A stretch of DNA of 64,000 nucleotides from assembly GCA_900455155.1 (NCBI GenBank), contig UGUC01000003.1:1-64000 (forward strand). Direction: 5' to 3'. How positions within the stretch are numbered: the stretch's first letter is position 1; each line of letters opens with the position of its first letter. The translations under genes were made by a program, and so were the position numbers. Under the pieces are notes generated by a model. The model was not told where the DNA came from. It searched no databases and worked only from the letters and a program-made list of their open reading frames with translations. Shown here in pieces: positions 44,053 to 52,459 of this stretch. The DNA is from Providencia stuartii (GTDB taxonomy: Bacteria > Pseudomonadota > Gammaproteobacteria > Enterobacterales > Enterobacteriaceae).

Positions 44053-44083
44053 TTGACTTCAAGTTGACTTGAAGTTGTAAGCT
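44053..44083 (+). promoter_or_regulatory. MerR-type promoter with 19-bp spacer and palindromic operator
   Basis: A -35 box TTGACT (44053-44058) and a -10-like TAAGCT (44078-44083) are separated by 19 bp rather than 17. The spacer is filled by ACTTCAAGTTGACTTGAAGT (44056-44075), an almost perfect 20-bp dyad. This over-long spacer with a central dyad is the hallmark of promoters remodelled by MerR-family activators. It lies about 90 bp upstream of the MFS gene at 44177. Confidence 0.75.
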
Positions 44084-44176
44084 GCACATTTCCTGTATTT
44101 CACAACAATAAACTGGCAAAGCAAACTCAGCTTAACTGATTATTTCTATTAGTTTATTTGATTTTTAGAGGGTATT

Positions 44177-45343
44177 ATGCCTAAAAATGTTTGGTGGTTA
44201 GCTATCGCATTAGCACTGTTTACAACGGGGAATGCTATTGTACTTTCAGTGGCAGTCGTGATCGGCGAGAAACTTTCCGTAGATCCGACTTACTCTACGG
44301 TTCCACTCCTGAGCCAATATATTGGTTTAATTATGGCAACCATTCCTATTGCATATTTAATGCAGAAATACTCAAGAAAACTCGGCTTTATACTGGGGAG
44401 TTTTTCTGGGATGATCGGAGCCATTCTATCCATTGTTGGTATTATTTATTACAACTTAACCTATTTCTCAATTGGCCTATTCTTTACAGGAATTGCCATT
44501 GGTACAGCACAACAATTTCGTTTTGCAGCGCTCGAAGAAGCTCCTAAAGCTTTACATGCTAAAGCGGTTGGGTTAGTGATGAGTGGAGGAATTGCAGCCG
44601 CCTTAATCGGCCCAACGTTGGCCGTTATGACACAGCGCTTTTTCACTGAATACCCTTTTGCTGGCCCCTTTAGTGCATTAACGCTCATCTATGTTATCGC
44701 TTTTATTTTATTATTAAGAGTGCCTTTGAAAAAAGTCGAACAACAAAGGCAAAACCATAGCAAAGCGAAACGTAGTTATAAACAACTGTATTCACAACCG
44801 ATATTAAAATTAATTACTATCGTAAGTGCGGTTGGCTATGCGTTAGTGGTATTGACTTTCGCTTCCATTCCACTCTCTATGAAACAACACAATTTCCCCT
44901 TCTCTTTAATAGCTCTTGTATTCCAGTGCCATGTACTCGGTATGTTCGCACCCTCTTTTTTTACAGGGCACCTTATTCATCGTATTGGAACAAAAAAGAT
45001 CATCGTTATCGGTATTTTGTTGCTGTTTCTCTCTGCCACAATAAACCTGCTGGGAAGCCAATTTTATCACTATCTACTATCAGGCATATTCGTTGGTGTC
45101 GCGTGGAATTTTATTTTAATCAGTACCACCCAACTATTGCCTCTCGGCTATGAAGATCACGAAAGAGCAAAAGTGCAAGGTATGACAGATTTTCTTATTT
45201 ATTCTTTTGGTGCTTTAGGTAGCCTTGCAGCCGGTGTGTTATTTTTCTCGCTCGGTTGGCAATTGATGAATGTCCTGTCAATGGTCATTTCAATTTTCAT
45301 TCTTGTTTTTTGTATTGTTTTAAAAAAACATATTACGCAATGA
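44177..45343 (+). CDS. MFS transporter under a MerR-type promoter
   Basis: A 388-residue, 12-helix major facilitator. The N-terminal half has VVIGEKLSVDPTYSTVPLLSQYIGLIMATIPIAYLMQKYSRKLGFILG and the mid-helix SGGIAAALIGPTLAV. The C-terminal half has GHLIHRIGTKKIIVIGILLL (the motif-A repeat). The family is uncharacterised. Its promoter type suggests induction by a metal, thiol, aldehyde or drug signal. No MerR gene is adjacent. The next gene, aarP, encodes a multiple-drug-resistance activator, so a shared stress role is possible but not shown. Confidence 0.8.
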   Translation: MPKNVWWLAIALALFTTGNAIVLSVAVVIGEKLSVDPTYSTVPLLSQYIGLIMATIPIAYLMQKYSRKLGFILGSFSGMIGAILSIVGIIYYNLTYFSIGLFFTGIAIGTAQQFRFAALEEAPKALHAKAVGLVMSGGIAAALIGPTLAVMTQRFFTEYPFAGPFSALTLIYVIAFILLLRVPLKKVEQQRQNHSKAKRSYKQLYSQPILKLITIVSAVGYALVVLTFASIPLSMKQHNFPFSLIALVFQCHVLGMFAPSFFTGHLIHRIGTKKIIVIGILLLFLSATINLLGSQFYHYLLSGIFVGVAWNFILISTTQLLPLGYEDHERAKVQGMTDFLIYSFGALGSLAAGVLFFSLGWQLMNVLSMVISIFILVFCIVLKKHITQ

Positions 45344-45426
45344 ATTAAACAATAAGATAGGTATTTAATTTTATATATACAGGTGTAATCGTCGTCTGCC
45401 ATAGTGGAATACACTGTATTATAACC

Positions 45427-45478
45427 TGTTTAAGTTTTATTTATTCAAAAGCTATCCGATGAGTAATATGCTTATAAT
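45427..45478 (+). promoter_or_regulatory. aarP promoter region with a PhoP-like box
   Basis: TGTTTA (45427-45432), a 5-bp spacer, then TATTTA (45438-45443) matches the PhoP direct repeat (T)GTTTA-N5-(T)GTTTA with one mismatch. A TATAAT -10 box lies at 45473-45478, 22 bp before the aarP start. The -35 is poor, which fits an activated promoter. PhoP control is inferred only from this match. Confidence 0.5.
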
Positions 45479-45499
45479 CTAACAAATAGGAAATGTATT

Positions 45500-45907
45500 A
45501 TGTATAATAAATTACCCATTTCATATAGCAGAAAACATACTCAATTTCAGTCCTCTATTATCTCTGAAATCCTAGTTTGGATAGAAGGAAACCTTACTAA
45601 TCGATTATCATTAGATGATATTGCACAACATTCTGGATATACCAAATGGCACTTGCAACGGGTATTTCGTAAAATTGTCGGTATGCCTTTAGGGGAATAT
45701 ATACGCCGTCGACGGATCTGTGAAGCGGCGAAAGAGCTACAAACCACAAACCTTCAAGTAATTGATATTGCTTTGAAATACCAATTTGACTCCCAGCAAT
45801 CCTTTGCCAAAAGGTTTAAGGCTTATTTAGGTATTTCACCTTCTTTATATCGTCTTTCCGACACTGGTTATAATGACCTCTTGTTGCTAGAGCCTAAGGT
45901 CGCTTAA
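45500..45907 (+). CDS. aarP: AraC/XylS-family transcriptional activator AarP (MarA/SoxS-like)
   Basis: AarP of Providencia stuartii activates the chromosomal 2'-N-acetyltransferase gene aac(2')-Ia and multiple-drug resistance. The 135-residue protein has two AraC helix-turn-helix units: first LSLDDIAQHSGYTKWHLQRVFRKIVGMPLGEYIRRRRICEAAKEL, then VIDIALKYQFDSQQSFAKRFKAYLGISPSLYR. There is no ligand domain, as in MarA, SoxS and Rob. The length equals that of AarP. It is a single-gene unit ending at a hairpin terminator. Confidence 0.88.
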   Translation: MYNKLPISYSRKHTQFQSSIISEILVWIEGNLTNRLSLDDIAQHSGYTKWHLQRVFRKIVGMPLGEYIRRRRICEAAKELQTTNLQVIDIALKYQFDSQQSFAKRFKAYLGISPSLYRLSDTGYNDLLLLEPKVA

Positions 45908-45962
45908 CCATTGAATATGAAAAGACATCGAAATTTGACGCATTACTGTATTACTGACTAAT

Positions 45963-46000
45963 AAGCTCCTAGTAATAATACTTGCTGGAGCTTTATTTTT
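45963..46000 (+). terminator. Terminator of aarP
   Basis: AAGCTCC (45963-45969) pairs with GGAGCTT (45987-45993), with inner AGTA/TACT pairing, followed by TATTTTT. The remaining 390 bp to 46389 are AT-rich and I see no gene or site there. Confidence 0.8.
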
Positions 46001-46389
46001 ATTTAAATCCATTTGTTATCCTTTTTCCTTTTGATTGAATATTAAGAAACCCTTAATGTTCATCCTCGATAAATATTTTATAATTGATATAAAAAGACAA
46101 ACTTTCATTATTAGGTTAAATAAAAAACCATATTAACTAGAAACTTTTTATATTTAGATGTTTTTCTAAACCTATTGCATACGGTGATAATATTAGTGTC
46201 ATTTTCTACATTCAAATCACAATAATATGATACTCAGTATTAATCTCCTATATTGTAATAGCTTCCCCCATTGGATCATCGGCATATTAGGCGATATTGT
46301 TTATCAATGCTATAAATCCCCCTTACTCTGCCATCACTCGTTCAATTGTTACCAATTAAGTAAAACATCCTTGTTCCACTACGTGGTAT

Positions 46390-47739
46390 TTAGCCCTGCT
46401 CTTTCTCAATTACCGCTTGATAACGGACTGGCCGTTTGAGTTTTTTTACTAAGCCATCTTTTTCTGCGCGCTTCAACCACTCATTTAATTGTGATTTGTG
46501 TAATTCTGTCTTTGCAATAAGTTCATCAAGTGAAATTGGTTCTTTAGCCAACCCTTGAAGTTCCATTGTGAATAATTGATAAAAATCCACAGGGGTTGAA
46601 CGCAGCTCCTCAATCTCTATAGACTGCTTTGAAACGGCCAAACTGTCTGTTTGCTCCACACCACTTGATACATTGCTCTCTATCTCTGGCAGGTTGGCTT
46701 CTAATATTGGATTAGGCTCTGCAAATAATTCTGGTTGTTCAGGAACGGCAGATGAAAAAAGATCAGGCTGTTCTTCTTTTACCTGCTCAACACTATTGAC
46801 GTCATTTCTAATGAGTTCTGCAATATTAGAGTGTTGCACATCATCCGTTAACCAGCGCGCGCCTTTAGCGACCAAATCAGCATTAGCAGCACTTTTGTCA
46901 ATTGTCGGCTTGACCCATAGAGGCACCCACATTTTTTTTAGATTTTCTTCAGCACCACTTAACGTGCCCCCTTTTTTACCTGAATGGATCACAAGAGCGC
47001 TATCTGCTAAACAGTAAATATACTTATTGCGAGCCATCGCATTACCGGTGCTAAAACCCGCTTCTGGATAAAAAGGTGATACTAATACCGCATGCCCCTC
47101 CATTAGCCCTTTACGCCATTTACTACTCGTTGCGGCTTTTAGTAAATTATCCGCCACCACACCAATAATTACGCCACCTTGCCGCATAGCGCCTAACATT
47201 GCCGTTTCATCGACACCTCGTGCTGCCCCTGAAATAATCGCGACATTATCGGATGCTGCTTTAGCACCAATTTGGTCTGTATAAGTGAGATCAGACACAC
47301 TTGCATTACGTGAACCAATAACGGCTAATCCCCCCATATTCAATAACGCTTTATTCCCACAACCAAATAACACGGGGGGAGAATCTGTTTTTAACCGCTG
47401 TTTTAAACGTTTTGGGTATTCAGGATCAGAACGCGTAACCACCCACAACCCCGCCCGTTGCCATTTCTCTATGGCAAGAGCAAGGCTATGCCCACGGTTC
47501 AATAGCTCCACAATCCGTTCTGTACTAATACGAGCATCGTGCCACCCACTGAGTAGTGCCTTCGGATCAGAGACTAAAAGGTCTGCTGGTGTCGTTGATT
47601 TTTCTTTCAACCATAACGCAAACCGCCCCCACTCCGTATTAGTGAGCGGCTTGACGGCTTCACTACTCGCCTTGGAAAAATAGCTAGTTAGTAATAAAGT
47701 CGCTTGCGCTGTTGGTGACAATGAGCTAGATACATTCAT
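46390..47739 (-). CDS. DprA-like (SMF/SLOG domain) protein, partner of the RecQ-PRTase
   Basis: A 449-residue protein with the DprA/SMF Rossmann domain at about residues 105-300: YPKRLKQRLKTDSPPVLFGCGN, LAVIGSRNASVSDL, IISGAARGVDETAMLGAMRQGG, FSTGNAMARNKYIYCLADSALVIHSGKKGGTLSGAEE. Housekeeping DprA loads RecA on incoming DNA; this version has a different N-terminus. After an acidic linker (residues about 310-370, several PELF/PDLF repeats) it has a C-terminal winged-helix-like segment (ISLDELIAKTELHKSQLNEWLKRAEKDGLVKKL). The start overlaps the recQ-like stop by 4 bp (ATGA), so the two are co-translated. It is likely a nucleotide-sensing component of a defence-type module. The function is not known. 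Confidence 0.82.
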   Translation of the reverse strand: MNVSSSLSPTAQATLLLTSYFSKASSEAVKPLTNTEWGRFALWLKEKSTTPADLLVSDPKALLSGWHDARISTERIVELLNRGHSLALAIEKWQRAGLWVVTRSDPEYPKRLKQRLKTDSPPVLFGCGNKALLNMGGLAVIGSRNASVSDLTYTDQIGAKAASDNVAIISGAARGVDETAMLGAMRQGGVIIGVVADNLLKAATSSKWRKGLMEGHAVLVSPFYPEAGFSTGNAMARNKYIYCLADSALVIHSGKKGGTLSGAEENLKKMWVPLWVKPTIDKSAANADLVAKGARWLTDDVQHSNIAELIRNDVNSVEQVKEEQPDLFSSAVPEQPELFAEPNPILEANLPEIESNVSSGVEQTDSLAVSKQSIEIEELRSTPVDFYQLFTMELQGLAKEPISLDELIAKTELHKSQLNEWLKRAEKDGLVKKLKRPVRYQAVIEKEQG

Positions 47740-49835
47740 GAGTCTTTTACCGAAGAAGAGGCAAGTGCAACTGGATATACCATACCACTGCCTGCCTGCT
47801 GTAATAATGCCGCGATGACTGTTAGCGTCCAGCCGGAGTCCACAATGTCATCGACCAAAAGTACGGGCTGCCCACATAATAATTCTGTAATAGCAAATGC
47901 GCCATCCAAATTCTGGCACTGGTGGAAACGATTTTGCTGACTTTTTTGTGGCTGGTTATCTTTAATTTTGCTCACAGAATTCACAAATGGCAAGCCTAGT
48001 CGCGAGGCTAAACGGCGAGCAAAACTTGGTACTAATTCTGGATGGTTTCGCGATGGTACACAACAGACCCATTGTGGTGCAGGGGTTGGTTTCCAGCGGT
48101 TTTGGATCATTTCTGCCATCGCTTCGACTAATTCATCACTAAAATACCCAGCATATTTGTTGTTTGCAACTAAACGCCCCCAACCAGCATCCCCCCAACG
48201 TGATAAAACCCGTCCTTCTTGAGCACGGAGATTTTGTGGCAGACTACCTTTAAAGCCATACTCCAAGAAAGCATTAGCGGCAACCTGTGCTTTAGGTTTA
48301 ATCGCCATCTCGGCGTGCTTAAGAAAAGTTCCCGCCCGATGAACCAAAGCGGGGTCGATGGCTTGGTTGACAACTGGGCGTGCTATACAGGATGCACACT
48401 TACCGCAAGGAGTCGGGTCATGATCGTCTAGAGCTTTGCGCAGAAAGGTCATCTTGCATCCACTGTCTTTCAAATAGGCCTGTACTTCTTGCCACTCTTG
48501 AACACGCTGTCCTGTTAAATGTTCAATACGCGCATGATCCATTTGGTAATGTACAGGCGTCCTTACCCAGCGGCTGCCATTTTTAATGACGGGCGCCGGG
48601 TTTTCCACGCTCAATAATTTAAGTACCTTCTCAATCTGCCCGTAGCGCAGGTTAGTTTTCTCCTCGATATTACGTATTGATAAACCATCACCCTGTTCTA
48701 GCGCCTGTAAAACCTCATTGACTTGCATTTCAGATGGAAACGCTGAGCCCCAGAAAAATTCATGAATGTCCCGATCCTCTACACCAGACATTAATACGCC
48801 TACTGCATGGTCAATACCACGGCCAGCACGCCCTACTTGCTGATAATAAGCGACAATAGACCCCGGAGCTTGATAGTGAATGACGAAACTTAGGTCGGGT
48901 TTATCATAACCCATGCCTAACGCGGTCGTCGCCACCAACACCTTTAATTGATTATTAAATAGTAATTCCTCTAAATGTTGACGGTAAACATTACTATTTT
49001 CAAAATCATCACTTTCAACGCTGCTATGATAAGCCTTCGCATCGATACCGTTACGATTTAGCCATTCAGCAACTTGTTCAGCATCACGTACTGTTAATGT
49101 GTAAACGATGCCTGTACCCGGCAAATTGGGAATTACCTGAGCTAGCCATGCTAGACGAGAACTTTGATCGGGCAGAACCATGGTTTGCAATGCAAGGCTC
49201 TCTCGGATCAATGAACCACGCTGGATCCGGATATGACCAAGTAAGGCCTGAATATCATCGACAACACGATTATTAGCCGTCGCAGTGGTGCCTAATACTG
49301 GGGTGTTTGCAGGTAACTGACGCAAAATATTCACAATGCGACGGTAGTCAGGGCGGAAATCATGCCCCCAATCGGAAATACAATGAGTTTCATCAATCAC
49401 CATCAAAGCGATACGATCTGCAATAGGCTGAAGTACTGTTTCAATAAAACTATCATTAGCTAATCGTTCAGGTGAAATCAACAAACAATCAATTTGATTA
49501 TTGTGAATACGCTGCGTAACACTTTGCCAATCATCTTGGTTAGTTGAGTTCATCGTCTCAGCCACAATCCCCAAACGTTCCGCTGATTCAATTTGGTTGC
49601 GCATCAAGGCCAACAATGGCGATACAATAATCGTTGGCCCCATACCTCGATCGCGGAAAATCTTCGTACTGATAAAATAAACCGAACTCTTCCCCCAACC
49701 TGTTCGCTGTACAACGAGTAACTTCTGTCGATGATTTACTAGTGTATCAATCGCTTCCCACTGACCATCTCGAAATTCGGCAGTAGGGCTAGCTAGAGCG
49801 GTTCTTAGTAGTTGTAGGGCTTCGGCACGGTTCAT
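47736..49835 (-). CDS. RecQ-like SF2 helicase fused to a C-terminal phosphoribosyltransferase domain
   Basis: A 699-residue fusion. Residues about 1-370 are a RecQ-like SF2 helicase: Walker A is RTGWGKS (44-50, instead of the usual PTGGGKS), box II is DETH (148-151) followed by CISDWGHDFRP, and motif VI is YYQQVGRAGRG. A zinc-binding cysteine cluster CGKCASC lies near 477-483. From about residue 578 there is a type I PRTase fold: WVCCVPSRNHPELVPSFARRLASRLG and the PRPP loop VLLVDDIVDSGWT (658-670), as in ComFC. No HRDC domain is seen. The start follows AAGGAG. It forms a two-gene operon with the DprA-like gene, and the combination resembles predicted anti-phage modules. A true RecQ is unlikely because of the variant motifs and the PRTase tail. 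Confidence 0.86.
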   Translation of the reverse strand: MNRAEALQLLRTALASPTAEFRDGQWEAIDTLVNHRQKLLVVQRTGWGKSSVYFISTKIFRDRGMGPTIIVSPLLALMRNQIESAERLGIVAETMNSTNQDDWQSVTQRIHNNQIDCLLISPERLANDSFIETVLQPIADRIALMVIDETHCISDWGHDFRPDYRRIVNILRQLPANTPVLGTTATANNRVVDDIQALLGHIRIQRGSLIRESLALQTMVLPDQSSRLAWLAQVIPNLPGTGIVYTLTVRDAEQVAEWLNRNGIDAKAYHSSVESDDFENSNVYRQHLEELLFNNQLKVLVATTALGMGYDKPDLSFVIHYQAPGSIVAYYQQVGRAGRGIDHAVGVLMSGVEDRDIHEFFWGSAFPSEMQVNEVLQALEQGDGLSIRNIEEKTNLRYGQIEKVLKLLSVENPAPVIKNGSRWVRTPVHYQMDHARIEHLTGQRVQEWQEVQAYLKDSGCKMTFLRKALDDHDPTPCGKCASCIARPVVNQAIDPALVHRAGTFLKHAEMAIKPKAQVAANAFLEYGFKGSLPQNLRAQEGRVLSRWGDAGWGRLVANNKYAGYFSDELVEAMAEMIQNRWKPTPAPQWVCCVPSRNHPELVPSFARRLASRLGLPFVNSVSKIKDNQPQKSQQNRFHQCQNLDGAFAITELLCGQPVLLVDDIVDSGWTLTVIAALLQQAGSGMVYPVALASSSVKDS

Positions 49836-49849
49836 TATTACTCCTTAAT

Positions 49850-49978
49850 TTATTCGGTAAGTTCACCGTTGATAAGTTTGGGTAGCAACAAGTCGTGAAA
49901 TTGCATAATGTTCGCTATATTCAAACAGCCTGATAATTTAGAGCATCGATTTTCAACCTGAATATCACGTGTATTCAT
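49850..49978 (-). pseudogene. Possible C-terminal remnant of a type I restriction specificity subunit (HsdS)
   Basis: A 42-codon frame ends 14 bp upstream of the RecQ-PRTase start. It closes with IMQFHDLLLPKLINGELTE, which resembles the common HsdS ending LRDLLLPKLISGEL. A stop codon lies directly before its ATG, so only the tail is present. It may be a relic of a restriction-modification locus next to the helicase/DprA pair, or a short upstream frame coupled to translation of the helicase. The identification rests on about 16 residues. Confidence 0.4.
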
Positions 49979-50370
49979 TCAAGCTAATAGGAAACAAAAA
50001 ATATCAACTGCATTAATATTATTTATATTTAAAGGCAATAGCACGACTTCCATTATTATTTTCTCGCTTCATGAACTGCATAATAAAGCCACATTTTACC
50101 TTTTCCAGCCGGAGGTAAAAAACTGCGAACGTTCTCAAATTTCTGTTCAATTTATTGATATTAAAATGCTTCTGAAACAATAAATTCATTTGGTAAAAGC
50201 ACAAACACTCTTTCCGTATTGTTAGCCATTACATATAGCTTCTTTTAGGGAATTATCTTTCAGTCTAATGGAATGATTCTGATTGGTGAAAAGAGAGGGA
50301 ACGCCCACTATTTACCTAAATAAAAATAATATTTCTAGTATTTATTCAACACCCAACATTTGTCTAAAAC
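49979..50370. other. Non-coding, AT-rich spacer upstream of the helicase operon
   Basis: About 390 bp without a convincing gene. A short open stretch on the minus strand near 50040-50135 reads FLPPAGKGKMWLYYAVHEARK but has no start and matches nothing I can name. The promoter of the RecQ-PRTase/DprA operon should lie within this spacer or just downstream. Confidence 0.45.
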
Positions 50371-50404
50371 AAAAAACCTTCTAAATGTTCTCACACTTAG
50401 AAGG
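50371..50404 (-). terminator. Terminator downstream of the group II intron
   Basis: CCTTCTAA (50377-50384) pairs with TTAGAAGG (50397-50404). On the minus strand the stem is followed by six T. It would end transcription coming through the intron from the ssb side. Confidence 0.75.
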
Positions 50405-50535
50405 CTGAAGTTTATTTTCTGCACTTTGTAAATCAGACGGCTAAAAAAACCTCAGATCTACTTTAATTCGAATTTTTATTCCAAGTTGGGTAGGACACGT
50501 GCGCCCTAGGAAGGGTTAGCCGTTGTCCCCCCACC

Positions 50536-50569
50536 GAACCGTACGTGCACATTTCTATGCATACGGCTC
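50536..50569 (-). ncRNA. Group II intron domain V
   Basis: The 34-nt catalytic hairpin reads GAGCCGTATGCA...CGTACGGTTC on the minus strand. GAGCCGTA pairs with TACGGTTC, and the AGC-containing base and bulge are typical of domain V. The stop codon of the maturase frame lies inside this hairpin. Confidence 0.85.
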
Positions 50570-52459
50570 TCCGCTAGACTTAGCAAAGTTTCTATAGTCT
50601 GGCAGCGTCCCTCTGTGAAGTTCGACATGACAGTCCTTACATAAAACTAACGTCTTCCGATAACGGGCAATCATCAGTCTTTTCCAAGGTTCTGTACCAT
50701 CCTTAATATCTTTCAGTTTACGCACATGGTGAACTTCGAGATATCCAGTAACGGTGCCGCAGTATTCACATTTGTTACCTGCCATTCTGTCTAGCAATTC
50801 AGTTCTGCTCGAATATTTATAAACATTCGGAAACGGATCGGCAAAACCTGCTAGCGACACACTTCGATTCTTAAGTTGAAAAACTTCGAGTTCATAAAGT
50901 TTTCCATTACGCATTTCTCTGTGGATATATCGACCATCTGCCTGCTTCAATCGACGTGCGATCTTAGTTCTAGATGTGCGATGTTTTCCAGCCAGCGTCT
51001 TAAAAAGACTGTTCATCCATATCCAATGTAGCTTATTTAGATATAGAACTGGTGCTAGGTTATAGTAATTGGCATAGCCACGCATTTCAGCATTGTATTG
51101 ACTAATAATTTCATAGTCAGACAAGTACATCATTGCAGGCTTTCCTCTACAACCATCCATGCCAGTTTCGTAATTCCCATAGCCACGGAGCGCACAGAAT
51201 TTCTGTATTTTCGCTCTCGGAACACCAAGGTGAATATGCTCAGTAATACTGCGCTTTACAGCGTGAGTTTTACTGCCATCCGAGTTGTGCCCCACAACAC
51301 ATTTAACTCGTTTATTTTCCCTACGACATAGAACTTCATATCCGAGAAAGGTAAAACCTTGTTTCGGGTCAACTACGCTTGATTTCTCTTTCGATACTTC
51401 AAGCTTTAATGCTGACTCAACAAATTCAGTAATGTCAGACATTACTTGCATTGCTTCCCGCTTAGAACCAATTATCCCAATTAGGAAATCATCAGCATAT
51501 CTAACATACCGCATACGTTTAAAGTTCGGATCGTCCATTAGAACACTAGATGTATTCGCTAGTTGCTCTTCAAGGTTTTTGATTTCCATTTCCCATTTGG
51601 CTATTTTCTGCTCATCAGCAGGGTAGCCAGATGCTCCATAACCTTGTCTTATCCACTTTATACGGTTAGCTCGATTTTGTAACGCCCGTTTGTATTCAGG
51701 GTTGGGTTTCCTTCGTCCTCCAATACTAAACTCTTTGATTTTAGTTTTCATAAACTCATCAAGTTCGTGGAGAAAAACATTAGCTAATATAGGAGATATT
51801 ATTCCCCCTTGTGGTGTCCCACTGTGGGTGCCAAAGTAACGCCATTCTTCCATATAACCAGCTTTCAAGAACTTCTTGAGAAGTCCAAGGAAAGCTCGAT
51901 CATCAATCTTTTTGCTAAGAAATTTCAGCAGCAGATCGTGGTTGATGTTGTCGAAGTATCCCTTAATATCGACATCACAAACCCATTTGGTGCTTTTCCA
52001 GCCGTTACGTATTTCAGTAAGTGCTGTATAGCATGACTTGTTGGGGCGAAATCCATAGCTCCAGTCACTAAAAACTGGTTCATAGACTTCCTCAAGGATC
52101 ATTCGCATGACCTCCTGAATCAACTTGTCATCGCCACTAGGAATTCCTAGAGATCGTTTCTTACCATTCGGATTTCTAGCGTCCTTAGGGATGTGTGTGC
52201 GTCTGCAAGGTTTTGGACGATAATCACCTGATTTAATTTGGTTGATAATATTTTGAACTCTATCAGCACTCATACCATCAAGTGTGTTTGAATCCACCCC
52301 TTTCGTCATGGCCCCACGATTAGAGTAGATGTTGGCATACGCCTGCATCCAAAGATCTTGATGATTACACATTATTTTGTGTAACTTCTTAATCTTATAG
52401 CCTTGCTTACTTGCTTTATTAATACCAATTAGAGCATTGAGTGTTCTTTCTAATAGCAC
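50555..52459 (-). CDS. ltrA: Group II intron reverse transcriptase/maturase with HNH endonuclease
   Basis: The 634-residue intron-encoded protein promotes splicing and retrohoming. RT blocks are in order: GVDSNTLDGMS, DIKGYFDNINHDLLLKFL (RT2), GTPQGGIISPILANVFLHELD, and YVRYADDFLIGIIGSK with the catalytic YADD. Domain X (maturase) follows at about 430-540. The C-terminus is an HNH nuclease: CEYCGTVTGYLEVHHVRKLKD and LVLCKDCHVELHRG. The start is a GTG at 52459; an ATG 28 codons later is an alternative. The last six codons and the stop run into intron domain V. Confidence 0.93.
   Translation of the reverse strand: MLLERTLNALIGINKASKQGYKIKKLHKIMCNHQDLWMQAYANIYSNRGAMTKGVDSNTLDGMSADRVQNIINQIKSGDYRPKPCRRTHIPKDARNPNGKKRSLGIPSGDDKLIQEVMRMILEEVYEPVFSDWSYGFRPNKSCYTALTEIRNGWKSTKWVCDVDIKGYFDNINHDLLLKFLSKKIDDRAFLGLLKKFLKAGYMEEWRYFGTHSGTPQGGIISPILANVFLHELDEFMKTKIKEFSIGGRRKPNPEYKRALQNRANRIKWIRQGYGASGYPADEQKIAKWEMEIKNLEEQLANTSSVLMDDPNFKRMRYVRYADDFLIGIIGSKREAMQVMSDITEFVESALKLEVSKEKSSVVDPKQGFTFLGYEVLCRRENKRVKCVVGHNSDGSKTHAVKRSITEHIHLGVPRAKIQKFCALRGYGNYETGMDGCRGKPAMMYLSDYEIISQYNAEMRGYANYYNLAPVLYLNKLHWIWMNSLFKTLAGKHRTSRTKIARRLKQADGRYIHREMRNGKLYELEVFQLKNRSVSLAGFADPFPNVYKYSSRTELLDRMAGNKCEYCGTVTGYLEVHHVRKLKDIKDGTEPWKRLMIARYRKTLVLCKDCHVELHRGTLPDYRNFAKSSGEPYA

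Noticed and set aside
50019-50204. A 61-codon minus-strand frame upstream of the helicase operon
   Set aside because: It has no family resemblance, no clear ribosome-binding site and an unconvincing composition. A neighbouring frame fragment (FLPPAGKGKMWLYYAVHEARK) also could not be identified.
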